From NCBI GenBank assembly GCA_003255025.1, contig QANY01008070.1, positions 210,304-274,303 on the forward strand: 64,000 nucleotides of DNA, given 5' to 3'. The position numbers were made by a program, and so were the translations under genes. The notes below the pieces were generated by a model. The model ran no database searches. It saw only the letters and a list, made by a program, of their open reading frames with translations, and was not told where the DNA came from. Position 1 is the stretch's first letter. Every line of letters starts with the position of its first letter. Below, in pieces: positions 20,931-31,765 of the stretch. Source of the DNA: Datisca glomerata. Lineage: Eukaryota > Streptophyta > Magnoliopsida > Cucurbitales > Datiscaceae.

Positions 20931-23621
20931 ATGGATTATCTAACACCATTGACTGCCATAGCTACTACCTTATTTGAATCCATTCGCAAAAGGATCAAAT
21001 ATGTCGTGGATTTTGACGAAAACGTTCGAGCTCTCGCAGCTGCATTAAACGAATTGCGGGAGAAACGAGATGACTTGAAGAGAGAGGTTGAGCTTGCTGA
21101 GATGAATGGTTTATCCTGTAAAAGCCAAGTCAAGGGGTGGCTGGAAAGAGTTGAAGAAGCTGAAATTGAAGTTGGTTTGATCATTGAAGATGCCGTCGGC
21201 CTGGAAAGGCCACGGCTCGGTTGTTTCAGGATGAACTGCTCTTCAATGTATAAGAAAGGGAAGAAAGTTCAAAAGAAGCTTAGGCATGTAAATGAACTAA
21301 AGGAAAAAGAGTTCGACGGCATTCACGGTAGGCTGTCTACCGGAGGCGGTAAGGAGATACCCAGTAAGCCGAGTATCGGCCTTGATGCAATGTTGGAAAA
21401 GGTATGGAACTATACTGAAGAGAAAGAAGTTGGGATCATTGGGATTTATGGGATGGGTGGTGTAGGGAAGACTACTCTTTTGAAGAAATTAAACAATGAA
21501 TTACTGAATAAAGTTCATCATTATGATGTTGTAATTTGGGTAACTGTTTCTAAGGATTTTGTTGCGGATAAGATTCAACAGACAGTTATTGAAAGGTTGG
21601 GTTTGAATTGGGAAATAACAGAAAGCCAAGAACAGAAAGCTTCAAACATCTATAGGATCATGAGAAGGAAAAGGTGGTTGCTGCTTCTTGATGATATTTG
21701 GGAAGGACTTGACTTACAGAACATGGGAATTCCTTTCCCCGACTCCGAAAACCAATGCAAGGTAATCTTCACGACGCGTTCGCTTGATACATGCAGCGAC
21801 ATGGATGCTCATCGGAAGCTTAAAGTGGAGTTCTTGGGAGAAAGGGAATCGTGGCTACTTTTTTCCCAGAATTTTCTAGGAGCCGAGATTTTAGAGTCAG
21901 ACTCCATTAAACCTCATGCCATGACGATTGTGAGAAAATGCGGAGGGCTACCGCTTGCTTTAATCACGATCGGGCGGGCAATGGCCAATAAAGAGACGGT
22001 AGCGGAATGGAGAAATGCCATTGAAGTACTCGACACATTTCCGTATGAACTAAGAGGTATGGAGAATGTATTTACTCTCTTAAAATTCAGCTATGACAGT
22101 TTGGAAAATGATACACTCAGATCATGCTTCTTGTATTGTGCTTTATTCCCTGAGGATTACTCCATAGATAAAGAACAGCTCATAGATTATTGGATAGGAG
22201 AAGGATTTCTAGAAAGTTTTAATGACAGTAATACCCACAACAAGGGTCATGATGTCATTGGATCTTTGAAAATTTCATGCCTGCTGGAAACTGGTGAACA
22301 GGAGGAAACCCAAGTAAAGATGCATGACGTCGTTCGGAGTTTCGCGTTATGGGTAGCGTCAGAATGTGGGTTGAACAAGAACAAGTATCTAGTTGAGGCA
22401 AGCAGAGGGCTGAATGAAGCACCCAAAGTTGAAGCCTGGGAAGGGGCTCACAGAATATCCATATTGGATAACGAAATCACTGTCTTCTCCGAAATACCCG
22501 TTTGCCCGGATCTTTCGACCTTGCTTCTGCAATGGAACATTGGTTTGAACAAAATCTCAAATGGGTTTTTTGAATTCATGCCTTTACTTAGAGTACTGAA
22601 TTTGTCTTTCACCAGTCTAAGAGAAATCCCAGAAAGTATCAGTAGATTAGTTGAGCTTCATCACCTTGATCTGTCAAGGACAAAGATAGTTTCCCTGCCT
22701 AAAGAGCTCGGAAATCTCGCAAAGTTGAGACATTTGGATCTTCAGCGTACACATTCGCTCGTAACGATTCCTCGCAAGACGATATCTAGACTGTCACAAT
22801 TAAGGGTCTTGAATTGCTACTACAGTTACGATGACTGGGAAGTGAATAACCGTTCGAATGAGAATGAAGTTGGGCTTGCAGGCTTGGAAAGCTTGAGAAA
22901 CTTAACCTCGCTCGGAATAACAGTAACCGACTTAATTACCCTCAAGCGGCTTTCTGATTCGAGCAGGTTACTGAAATGCATTGAGTATTTATACATCAAG
23001 GAGTGTGAGGGACTAATTAACTTGGAAATTCCATCAACTACAAGTGAAAAGTTGAGAAGGCTTAGCATCAACAACTGTTACGGTTTGAAGTACCTGAGCG
23101 TTGGAGCTGGTGTCGGGAAGAACTGGCTGCGGAGCCTGGATGTTCTCGTCTTGCACGGTCTTCCCAACTTAGAAACAGCATGGAGGGGGTCCATGACCGA
23201 GGCGTGTATGCAAAATCTTCGTTCCGTCAGCATTTGGAACTGTGATATGTTGAAGAATGTTTCATGGGTTTTACAGCTTCAAAACTTGGAAGTACTTTAC
23301 TTGTTTTACTGCAAAGAAATGGAAGAAGTTGTAAAGGGAAGTGAGAAACAAGTGGAAGAAATTAATGCATTTCCTAAACTTAGAATCTTGTCAATCCGAG
23401 ACCTACCGAAATTAAAGAGCATAAGTCGATCTACATTAACATTTCCGTCGTTGGATCGGATTGCTGTGATCGATTGCCCAAAGCTGAAGAAGCTACCGAT
23501 GGGAGGTCGCAACGCCTGCAAATTACCGGTAGTTCATGGTACCAAGGAATGGTGGGATGGATTGGAATGGGATGAAGAGGCCATCAAGTCTGCTTTTCCT
23601 CCTTATTTCATACCAACTTAA
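20931..23621 (+). CDS. RPS2: CC-NB-LRR disease resistance protein, RPS2 type
   Basis: Single exon, 896 aa (Arabidopsis RPS2 is 909 aa). A coiled-coil region lies at about 1-140 and the NB-ARC domain at about 150-480: P-loop GMGGVGKTT (174-182), kinase-2 LLLDDIW (251-257), RNBS-B FTTRS (280-284), GLPLA (339-343), RNBS-D CFLYCALFP (399-407) and MHD (464-466). Irregular LRRs follow from about 505 to the end. Similarity to my memory of RPS2 runs the full length, including the C-terminal KWW/EWW segment, so this is a likely orthologue rather than a generic CNL. RPS2 guards RIN4 at the plasma membrane and is triggered by bacterial AvrRpt2. All nucleotide-binding motifs are intact, so the gene looks functional. 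The start was chosen because the coiled coil begins directly after this ATG. Confidence 0.93.
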   Translation: MDYLTPLTAIATTLFESIRKRIKYVVDFDENVRALAAALNELREKRDDLKREVELAEMNGLSCKSQVKGWLERVEEAEIEVGLIIEDAVGLERPRLGCFRMNCSSMYKKGKKVQKKLRHVNELKEKEFDGIHGRLSTGGGKEIPSKPSIGLDAMLEKVWNYTEEKEVGIIGIYGMGGVGKTTLLKKLNNELLNKVHHYDVVIWVTVSKDFVADKIQQTVIERLGLNWEITESQEQKASNIYRIMRRKRWLLLLDDIWEGLDLQNMGIPFPDSENQCKVIFTTRSLDTCSDMDAHRKLKVEFLGERESWLLFSQNFLGAEILESDSIKPHAMTIVRKCGGLPLALITIGRAMANKETVAEWRNAIEVLDTFPYELRGMENVFTLLKFSYDSLENDTLRSCFLYCALFPEDYSIDKEQLIDYWIGEGFLESFNDSNTHNKGHDVIGSLKISCLLETGEQEETQVKMHDVVRSFALWVASECGLNKNKYLVEASRGLNEAPKVEAWEGAHRISILDNEITVFSEIPVCPDLSTLLLQWNIGLNKISNGFFEFMPLLRVLNLSFTSLREIPESISRLVELHHLDLSRTKIVSLPKELGNLAKLRHLDLQRTHSLVTIPRKTISRLSQLRVLNCYYSYDDWEVNNRSNENEVGLAGLESLRNLTSLGITVTDLITLKRLSDSSRLLKCIEYLYIKECEGLINLEIPSTTSEKLRRLSINNCYGLKYLSVGAGVGKNWLRSLDVLVLHGLPNLETAWRGSMTEACMQNLRSVSIWNCDMLKNVSWVLQLQNLEVLYLFYCKEMEEVVKGSEKQVEEINAFPKLRILSIRDLPKLKSISRSTLTFPSLDRIAVIDCPKLKKLPMGGRNACKLPVVHGTKEWWDGLEWDEEAIKSAFPPYFIPT

Positions 23622-23700
23622 TGGACATAAAGGGATTTCTGTTTAAAGGTTTTGCCTCAAATTTGCCCATTCAGCTTTTCTTCTTGTTGTTCTTTACATT

Positions 23701-23730
23701 TGATCTTAGCCAAAAGGCCGAGAAAGGTAT
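23701..23730 (-). ncRNA. 30-nt fragment of U2 snRNA 5' end (antisense orientation)
   Basis: The reverse complement of these 30 bases matches, as I recall it, nucleotides 1-30 of U2 snRNA (starting ATACCTTTCTCGGCC) without a mismatch; the sequence then departs from U2. A 13-bp direct repeat TTGTTGTTCTTTA flanks it (23684-23696 and 23736-23748), which could be a TSD from retroposition. It lies 80 bp after the RPS2-like stop codon, probably in the 3' UTR. It is far too short to be a U2 gene. Confidence 0.85.
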
Positions 23731-23748
23731 TCTCTTTGTTGTTCTTTA

Positions 23749-25447
23749 ACATCGAAACAATTCATATTCTTTAACTCAATCTTGATCATGCAGTCAGTGA
23801 ACAGTCGTACTGGAAGTTTTCTCCCTGAGTATCTTGCAGAGCATTCAAGCATGAGTTTCTATTCTCAGCTAGCTCTTGTGAAGATCTTCTACTACAAAGT
23901 AAAGATGTTTACTCTACCTCGTCGTGGGCAATAGATAAACAAGATAACAAGTAAGGTGCCTAGCTCATTCAGAATGATAATGGCATTTGCTATTAACTTT
24001 TAACATGGGAATTTGAGACTTGCGGAGAAAATGCTCTTTAAACTTCGGATTTAGCATTCTTCAAGCAAAAGAAGGTTCAATTTCAATGTCGCTTTTGTTT
24101 TTAAAGTAAGCATAAAGCATATATGCTTTGTGCTTCCTTTTGTATTAGGCTCTGTCAAGCTCTCATTGGTTAATTCCCACATAGTGATAAGATAATTATT
24201 TTTTTACATCAATTATTTTTTCACAATTTGTTGATTTCTCATTATTTTTTAAATCCCAAGTTCTATTTAGGCCATAAAGTAGTTGAAAGACATAAAAATA
24301 AAGGGATCGTTTTCAAATTTTTATCTAGAGAAGATATGCCTCATGTATCATATGGAAGACCTGTTGATATAGTTTTCAATCCATTAGAATTACTCTCATG
24401 AAAAAATATCAAATATACAAAATGTTTTTTTATAATATATAGATGATCATATCTGCAAAAAATTGATTGGGAATTGTTTCATCATTTTTCTTTAAAGAAG
24501 AAACGAAACATAATCAACTTGAATTCAGATAACCTTGTTCTTCAGAAGATCTATCTCGTTTTTGGTACTTCACGGTTACACTTTGTAAGAACTCCAAATC
24601 ATCATTTTGAAACTCATTCTCTTTATCATGAATGATACACTTACCCCGAAATGACCTACTCCAATAGGAAAATCCTAGACTTGAGCATTTAGAGTATGTT
24701 TGGGAATGTCTTTGTTCCAAAACTGATTTTATTAATTGAAATTACTATTTATTATGAGTTTTTATATAAAAATATGTGCCACACTTGGAAGTGATTTTGA
24801 AAATGTTTATCAAGTGCTTCTAAAAAAGCTTTTAATTACAAGGAAAATACTTCAAAGTGAAGAATGGTGCTTTAAAACAAAATCAATAATCATATAATTA
24901 GGATCATGTTACGATATCGTATAGATATTATGATCTATCATTAAATCATTTCACATGAGTCTTATATAGAGTGATCTAAAGTGGATAACCTTATTACACT
25001 AAAGAATTTTCTCTTAGATAACTGTTAGTTAAAATCTTGTACAAACACTTCGTTGTTAACCCTTAACATTTGTCCAAAACATATTGATTCCATTCAAACA
25101 CACAAAATTCTGTCCCAACTATAACAACATTAGAATATTCTGTTCTATAACAAAGAACTTTCTTGTATGTAACTTGGAAAGAACTAACAACCTTAAATTC
25201 ATGGAGTTGTTTTAGATGCTTCTGATTATTTATGTATTGGATAGAAGAACATATCCACATATATGTCTATGCTGATTGGTTGGTGTTACCAAAACTTCAT
25301 TAAAAAGAAAACATATACTTTTCTTTGAGTTTCTTTTGCACTCATGCCTAATTCTCAATTTGCTCTCATAAAGAAGAGAAACCAACTAGAGATATAAACA
25401 TATGTTATATACTATTATAATATCATAATTTTTTGTAAACAAATAAA
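23749..25447. other. Non-coding DNA between the RPS2-like gene and the foldback element
   Basis: AT-rich with no gene recognised. 24690-24900 contains GTTTGGGAATGT and AAGTGCTTCTAAAAAAGC motifs of the kind seen in plant MITEs, but no pair of ends was found. Short minus-strand frames at 24514-24720 and 25063-25260 resemble nothing I know. Confidence 0.45.
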
Positions 25448-25456
25448 AAACATCTA

Positions 25457-28298
25457 GGGTTATTTGGATTAATATACATTTTTCAACTTGTCTAAGAAAA
25501 ATTATACCCCTTTTTGAAAATAAAGAATTTTATACTCCAGACCCACCAACTTCACATCACCACTTGCAATCTCCCTATTCCCTCATCATTTCTTTTATTT
25601 TTTCTCAATGCATATGTCAAATCAATTTAATAATATTTTATTTTTTTTATTTTTCAACGAAGTTTTTTCTTTTATTTGAACCTTTCAAGTAATTTTTTTT
25701 GTCAGCCAACACTCATACACCAGATGAGTACTTGAAGGGTTCAAGTAGTTATTTTTTAGTACTTGAACCCTTCAAGTAGTTGTTTTTAGTACTTGAACCC
25801 TTCAAGTAGTTGTTTATGACAAAGTTCAAGTGGTTATATTTTTTTTACAGTCAATTACTCATACACCAAATGACTACTTGATGAGTTCAAGTAGTTATTT
25901 TAGGACTATTTGAACCATTTAAGTAGTAGTTTATGACTATTTGAAGGGTTCGAGTAATTTTTTTTGTCAGTCAATTACCCATACACTATGTGACTACTTA
26001 AAGGATTCAATTTAATAATATTTTCTTCTTATTCTTCTTTATTTTTCAACGAAATTTTTTTTCCTACTTGAAGGGTTCAAGTAATTCTTACAACAACTTG
26101 AACTCTTCAAGTAATTTTTTTGTCAGTCAACACTCATACACGATGTGACTACTTAAAGGGTTCAAGTAGTTATTTATGACTACTTGAACTCTTCAAGTAG
26201 TTGTTTATGACTACTTGAACTCTTCAAGTAGTTGTTTATGACTACTTGAACCCTTTAATAACTACTAGAACCATTCAAGTAGTTGTTTATGACTACTTGA
26301 AGAGTTCAAATAGTTTTTTTGTCAGTCAATTATCCACACACCAGCTGATTACTTGAAGGGTTCAAGTAATTGTTTATGACTACTTGAATGGTTCAAGTAG
26401 TTATTTTTTGTTTGATCAGTCAGCGACTCAAACACTAGTAACTACTTGAAGGTATCAAGTAGTAATTTTATACTACTTGAACTCTTCAAGTAGTTTTTTT
26501 CTCTTGAAGTCTTGTCCAGTGAGCAAATCACTACTTGAGGGTTTAAGTATTAATTCTCACTACTTCAACCTTTCAAGTAATTTTTTCTCTTGAAATTTAT
26601 TGTCCAGTAAACTCGTCATTCACTACTTGAAGTCTGTTGTCCAGTAAACAAATCACTACTTGAGAGCTCAAGTAATATTTTTATTACTTGAGCCCTTGAA
26701 GTAGTGATTTGTTTACTGGACAATAGACTTTGGGAGAAAAAAACTACTTAAAGGGTTCAAGTAGTAAAAACTTACTACTTGAACCCTTCAAGTAGTAAAA
26801 AATTACTATTTGAACCCTTTAAGTAGTAATGAGTTTATTGGACAATAAACTTCAGTAGGAAAAAATATACTTGAAATGTTCAAGTAGTATAAAATTACTA
26901 TTTGATGTAGTGGAAGTCTCAACAAAACCCTAACAATACAAAAAGTTGTTGAACCATGCACCATTTTCAACAATCGATCTTCTAAAACCTGTTGAATCTT
27001 ACAAAAACCCTAAAATTGCAATTGAAACAACTTTTCGGCCTCCAAAAGTGCTTAAAACAATGTTTTTGAACCTGGAACCTATCGTACATGTAGATCTCTG
27101 AATAAACTTTAATTTGATATCTTACCGACCACGTGATTCCATTCTAGTCAAAAGTTATGCCCTCTGAAAGTTGACTTGAGCGTGCCACGATCCATTTGTT
27201 CTAAAAATTCTAAAGATACACCGTCCACATCACTGTCTGCATCACTATTTATAGTGACGAGCTTACTGGACAACAGATTTCAAGAGAACAAAAAATTATT
27301 TGAAGGGTTCAAGTAGTAAAAAATCATTCTAGTAGTCATTTTGATTCATGCAGTCTGTTATCTAGTGAGCGCGTGCCTACTTGAACCCCTCAAGTAGTAA
27401 AAAAATTACTACTTGAATTCTTCAAGTAGTCATTAAAAATTACTACTTGAATTCTTCAAGTAGTCATTAAAAATTACTTGAAACCTTCAAGTAGTCACAT
27501 GATGTTTGAGTTGCTAATTGACCAAACAAAAAATAACTACTTGAAGAGTTCAAGTAGTCATAAACAACTACGCGAAGCCTTCAAGTAGTCATAAATAACT
27601 ATTTGAACCCTTCAAGTAGTCACCTGATGTATGAGTAATTGACTGAAAAAAATAACTAATTGATCCCTTCAAGTAGTCATAAATAACTATTTGAACCCTT
27701 CAAGTAGGCACCCGGTGTATGGGTAATTGACTGACAAAAAATAACTACTTGAACCCTTCAAGTACTCACGTTTATTTTTTCTTATTTTTTGGATGTAAAA
27801 AAAGACTCAAGTAGTCATAAAAAGTAATTTGAAGGGTTCAAGTAGTCATAAAAAATTACTCGATACCTTCAAGTAGTCACTAGTGTTTGGGTTGCTGACT
27901 GAACAACAAAAAGTAACTACTTTGAGGGTTCAAGTAGTTATAAACAACTACTTGAACCCTACAAGTAGTCACCTGGTGTATGTGTAATTGACTGACATAA
28001 AAATAAATACTAGAATCTTTCAAGTAGTCACCAGGTGTATGACTGTTGACTGATAAAAAAATAATTACTTAAATTTTTCAAGTAGAAGAAAAACTTCGTT
28101 GAAAAATAAAGAATATAAAATATTATTAAATTGATTTGACATGTGCATTGAGAAAAAAAAAAAAAAGAAATGATGAGGGAAGATAGTGATTACAAGCGGT
28201 GATGTGAAGTTTGTGAGTGAGAGGTATAAAATTCTGTTTTGACAAAGAGGTATACAAATTTTTAAAGAAAATGAAAAATATATTTATAAAAAAAACCC
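25457..28298. mobile_element. Foldback MULE-like element made of short palindromes (2842 bp, 9-bp TSD)
   Basis: A perfect 9-bp duplication AAACATCTA flanks it (25448-25456 and 28299-28307). The ends are inverted copies beginning GGGTT, and similarity continues for more than 200 bp: AACTTCACATCACC, CCCTCATCATTTCTTT, CTCAATGC, GTCAAATCAATTTAATAATATTTTAT and TTTTTCAACGAAG occur on the left and, in reverse complement, on the right. Inside, dozens of copies of CTACTTGAA and its complement TTCAAGTAG, usually separated by 3-6 bp, alternate with a GTCAGTCAATTACTCATACACC spacer that is likewise inverted between halves. About 26905-27250 is unique sequence forming the loop. No protein is encoded. The TSD length and long TIRs fit non-autonomous Mutator-like foldback elements. 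Confidence 0.88.
25715..28085. repeat. Lattice of CTACTTGAA / TTCAAGTAG palindromes
   Basis: The basic unit is CTACTTGAA-nnn-TTCAAGTAG with spacer mostly GGG or CCC. Neighbouring units are joined by TTATTTTT, TTGTTTATGA or AAAAATTA linkers. Two blocks (about 25715-26900 and 27270-28085) flank the unique centre. In the left block a spacer with TGTCAGTCAATTACTCATACAC recurs before units; its complement recurs in the right block. Near 26520-26860 and 27240-27370 another spacer reads GTCCAGTGAGCAAATCACTA or variants. Confidence 0.9.
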
Positions 28299-28307
28299 AA
28301 ACATCTA

Positions 28308-29400
28308 TTCCAATGAAGTTACGCTAACCTTTTTCATCCTCTACAAAGTCCAACAAAATTAATGTCTTCTACTCAGTTAACATTTTCACTCAAACTTTCT
28401 TTTCTAGCACAATCTTACCCTTTCGTCAATCAAAGAGGTAATGTTTGTTAGTAATATGAGTTATTAAGGAAGGTGACAGAAGAGAGTGGTTATTTTCATG
28501 CATGGTTCTGTTCACGTTGGAAACCTTGTGTGCTTGCTCTCTACATGTCACTCCACCCAAAAAAAACCAATTTTAAGTGCACGTCCTAGTCCATTTGTGA
28601 AGTTCGGCTCACCTACACCGTTCGATCAAATCTTAATCTGAATACTATTCTGATGAGTTGAAAAAATAAAGTAAAAATAAGAAGTAACTTTTTATTATTT
28701 TATTATTTTGTCTGATTTATGATCAGACGACCCAAGCAAGCCAAGTTGCCAGTTGTTGGGCATCCCGATCCCTTGCCCCATACCTGTTCTGTCGCCTTTA
28801 AGTTTGATTATGAGATGAGCTACGTTTTTCTCTGTTGCTTTATCTGATTTTTTTTACTCAAAAGTCAAGTTGAAGTATTAGAACTGTCACTCATGGCCCT
28901 ATTTTTTCCTTCTATTATTAGGTTATCATGCACCCATCAGATGAGAAATTTAGTCATTTCTTCCTGAAACTGTTGCAATAAATGTTTTGAATTCATAACG
29001 CTTATTAGTGTTTTTACATTTGGAATCACTAGTTGACCTATATAATCGATTTGCATTTGTAGACAACAGTATCAAATGTTTTGAAAACGCCTTATTAAGT
29101 GTTATATTTGACAATTCTAAAAGCAGTCCTAAAGCACTCTTAGCATCTTAAAATTTGGCATTCTCTGCAGAAAAAATGGACGGAAGCAGCTATGGTATAA
29201 GGATCTAGTAGAAGGTATATATATAGAAGCACTAAACAGCAGACTTATTGCAAAACTACGAATATAATTCTCCAAAGTTTAGAAATAGAGCATGAGTTTC
29301 TCACAAGTAAAGCTATAAACTTGTTCTATTAATGCATATTAAGAGTCATAGTAGATGAAGCGCCTTTTATATACTGGGAAATATACAAATGTCACTCCAA
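28308..29400. other. Intergenic DNA with possible relic of an RPS2-like upstream region
   Basis: No gene recognised. 28855-28985 resembles 20757-20890 upstream of the RPS2-like gene: AAAAGTCAAGTTGAAGTATT, then TTATCAT, then CATTTCTTCCTGAAACTGTT. No coding remnant follows. Confidence 0.35.
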
Positions 29401-29717
29401 AACAATACCAGAATTTATCATTGATTTTGGGGTTTCAACAAGACATGGCTCTGTACATAGCTCCCACAGTACAAACTGAACCACAAAGACTTATTCTACG
29501 TGGAGCAGCAAGAAAACACCTACGGTGATTGCCAACTACCCACCCGGAACTGAACTTTTAGACAGCAGTTTGCTAAATATGATCTATGACATTCTATGTA
29601 TGTGCATAAAGCTTCGATGCCAATGTATTTACCCAGCCCTGCTCTACATCTAATGCAGTTGGCAATTGGCATATTCAATTATCTACAGATATTAGAAGCT
29701 TACATAGTTGATATGAA

Positions 29718-31765
29718 TTAGTCATCCACTTGTGTAAATTCTAACGCATTTGCATCCGGATCTCTTGTAAATATTGCTGGCCTTCCTGACCGACTAAGCG
29801 TATAAGGAATACCTGCAAAACATAATTTGGATTATAGATACCAAATAAGCTATGATGATTACTAGAAAAATCTATCAGATCGAACACCCTGGAATAGTAA
29901 TATCATATACTGAAAAACATAAGTTTGAGAACTCACGCAGTGCACAACGATTTAGAGTTTATGGAGCGGTGGGACCGAAGCAAAGCCTAACAAGGTTTGT
30001 GTTTTTAGGAAAGTTTTGTTTCGTTACTAACTTTTAGTAGAAAATTCAAACTAACACGCCATTTGTTGCGTTGTGATCCCGGATTCTAATATTTTCAAAT
30101 TCTGTCATTATCTCAAATTTTCCTTTTTAAAAAAATAAAATCGCATTTTTAATATTTTCGGCAATTTAAATTCAGTTTTTTAGCCTTAGAGGCAGTTCAG
30201 ATTTCAGTTAATAATACTCCATATAGAGTTTCTCTTTTCCTTTCCAAATTTTCAGTATTTTTACAAGAATCAACGAACATTTGATGTCTACTTATCTAGT
30301 ATCCGTGCGCAAATCAACGTGTTGTAGAAGGTTATTTCCAATTTTTCATACGAGTTTTTCCGTAGAAAGTTCAGCTACATCAAGAACAAGTATGAAAAAT
30401 TTACCGGCTTTATCAAGGACTGCCTTCAGTTTAGACACATCCCTAATTGCAATACAAGTGTGTCGGTCGCGACCTCCATGTTCCGGCCGTCCAGTTAAGG
30501 GGTCAGGATTGGGTAGCTCCATCAAATGAATCATCTCAGCACCCACCCATAGCCAAGCTCCCCTATATGGGAGCTTATCATGTGGCCTTGCCTCATTTAT
30601 TTTAAGACCTATTTTTCCATGTAAAGTTTGATCTCTTAGCTATTCATTTTCATTTAGGAAACCAGAGCAGGATAATGTCAACATTAGAATTCAAGAAAAC
30701 AAAACTCACCCAAAATATTCTGATAAAAATCAAGTGATCTCTCGAGATTCTCGCATAGCACTCCAACGTGGTGAACACTAACGACTCCATAATCTGCATA
30801 ATACCAGCATATAAGTAAATGTTGCTTCATGATTTTTTCTCGTAATTCATGGCAATATGCTCAGCCTGTCAGCAAATTACAGAACAATTTAGAATTACAG
30901 CTGCTACTGCAAAACATTAAAACCATCTTCTTATGCTTTGATTTGATTTGTTAAGTTTACTACCTCAAAAATAAATTAACTTATTTGGAAATGTGCAATT
31001 TGGTCAAAACTAAAGAGCATAAAATTTGAAAATATCGAACCGATGAATTATAAGTTGTTTTTTTCGTTATTTGAAAGTTTGTAATTGATTTCATTCCAAA
31101 CCAAATTTAAATGTTAGAATTGGAATCAAATTATCGATTCCTGAGCGTCTCACTTAACCGAGTACTGTAGTCAACTCTCATTGCTATTCATATAAAACGA
31201 AGATGATTTCAAACGCCAATAAAATGAAGCTCAACAAGATGATTTCAAAATCTTATTAAGGTTCCAAACCAAATGATTTTAGGAAATATTTCAAAGTCTA
31301 ACTAAATTTACATCTCTAATTGAGTGGGGAAGAATTTATAAAAAAAAATACCGTTCTCGTCATTGATGCTGAGTGCTTCTTTATCAATTACATCTTGCTC
31401 GACAGCAATCTTAGCTCTTGCCATGGAACAAAGCTCATGACGATTACCCTTTCTCACACTACTCTGGTAGATTTTGACAGGTATCTTAACATCTACGTTA
31501 TCAAAGACAATCAGATTTGCCTGCAACCAAAAAGAGGGAAAAAACCCCTCATTTATTGATATTCGATTTAGGAAAAAATCCGATCACCTATTAATAGAAT
31601 ACTGTCATCCTAGTAACCCAGCATAAATAAACTCGAGCCATGCAAGAAATCACAAAGGACAAACAAAAAAGCTATGGATTTCACTTGTATTATAGAACTA
31701 GGAGCTGAAATGTTTACCTTATGTTTGAGACGAAGAGTGGGAGGTGGACAAAGAAGAGACGCCAT
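29718..31765 (-). CDS. Glyoxalase I / VOC-superfamily protein, plastid-type
   Basis: Five exons on the minus strand: 31765-31718, 31520-31352, 30793-30710, 30608-30405 and 29812-29718, all with GT-AG introns and consistent phase, giving 199 aa. The N-terminal 60 residues (MASLLCPPPTLRLKHK...) are Ser/basic-rich and variable, as in a plastid transit peptide. The VOC domain begins DYGVVSVHHVGVLCENLERS and includes KLPYRGAWLWVGAEMIHLME, GGRDRHTCIAIRD and DPDANALEFTQVDD. The His, Glu, His and Glu positions expected to bind a divalent metal are visible. It matches the At5g57040-type lactoylglutathione-lyase-like family. Its substrate is not established from sequence; methylglyoxal detoxification is only a family-level guess. 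The region down to about 29400 is probably 3' UTR. Confidence 0.9.

Noticed and set aside
25457..28298. CRISPR-like regularly repeated palindromes
   Set aside because: Spacers are not unique, units are mirrored in two blocks, the genome is a plant, and TIRs plus a TSD explain the structure as a transposon.
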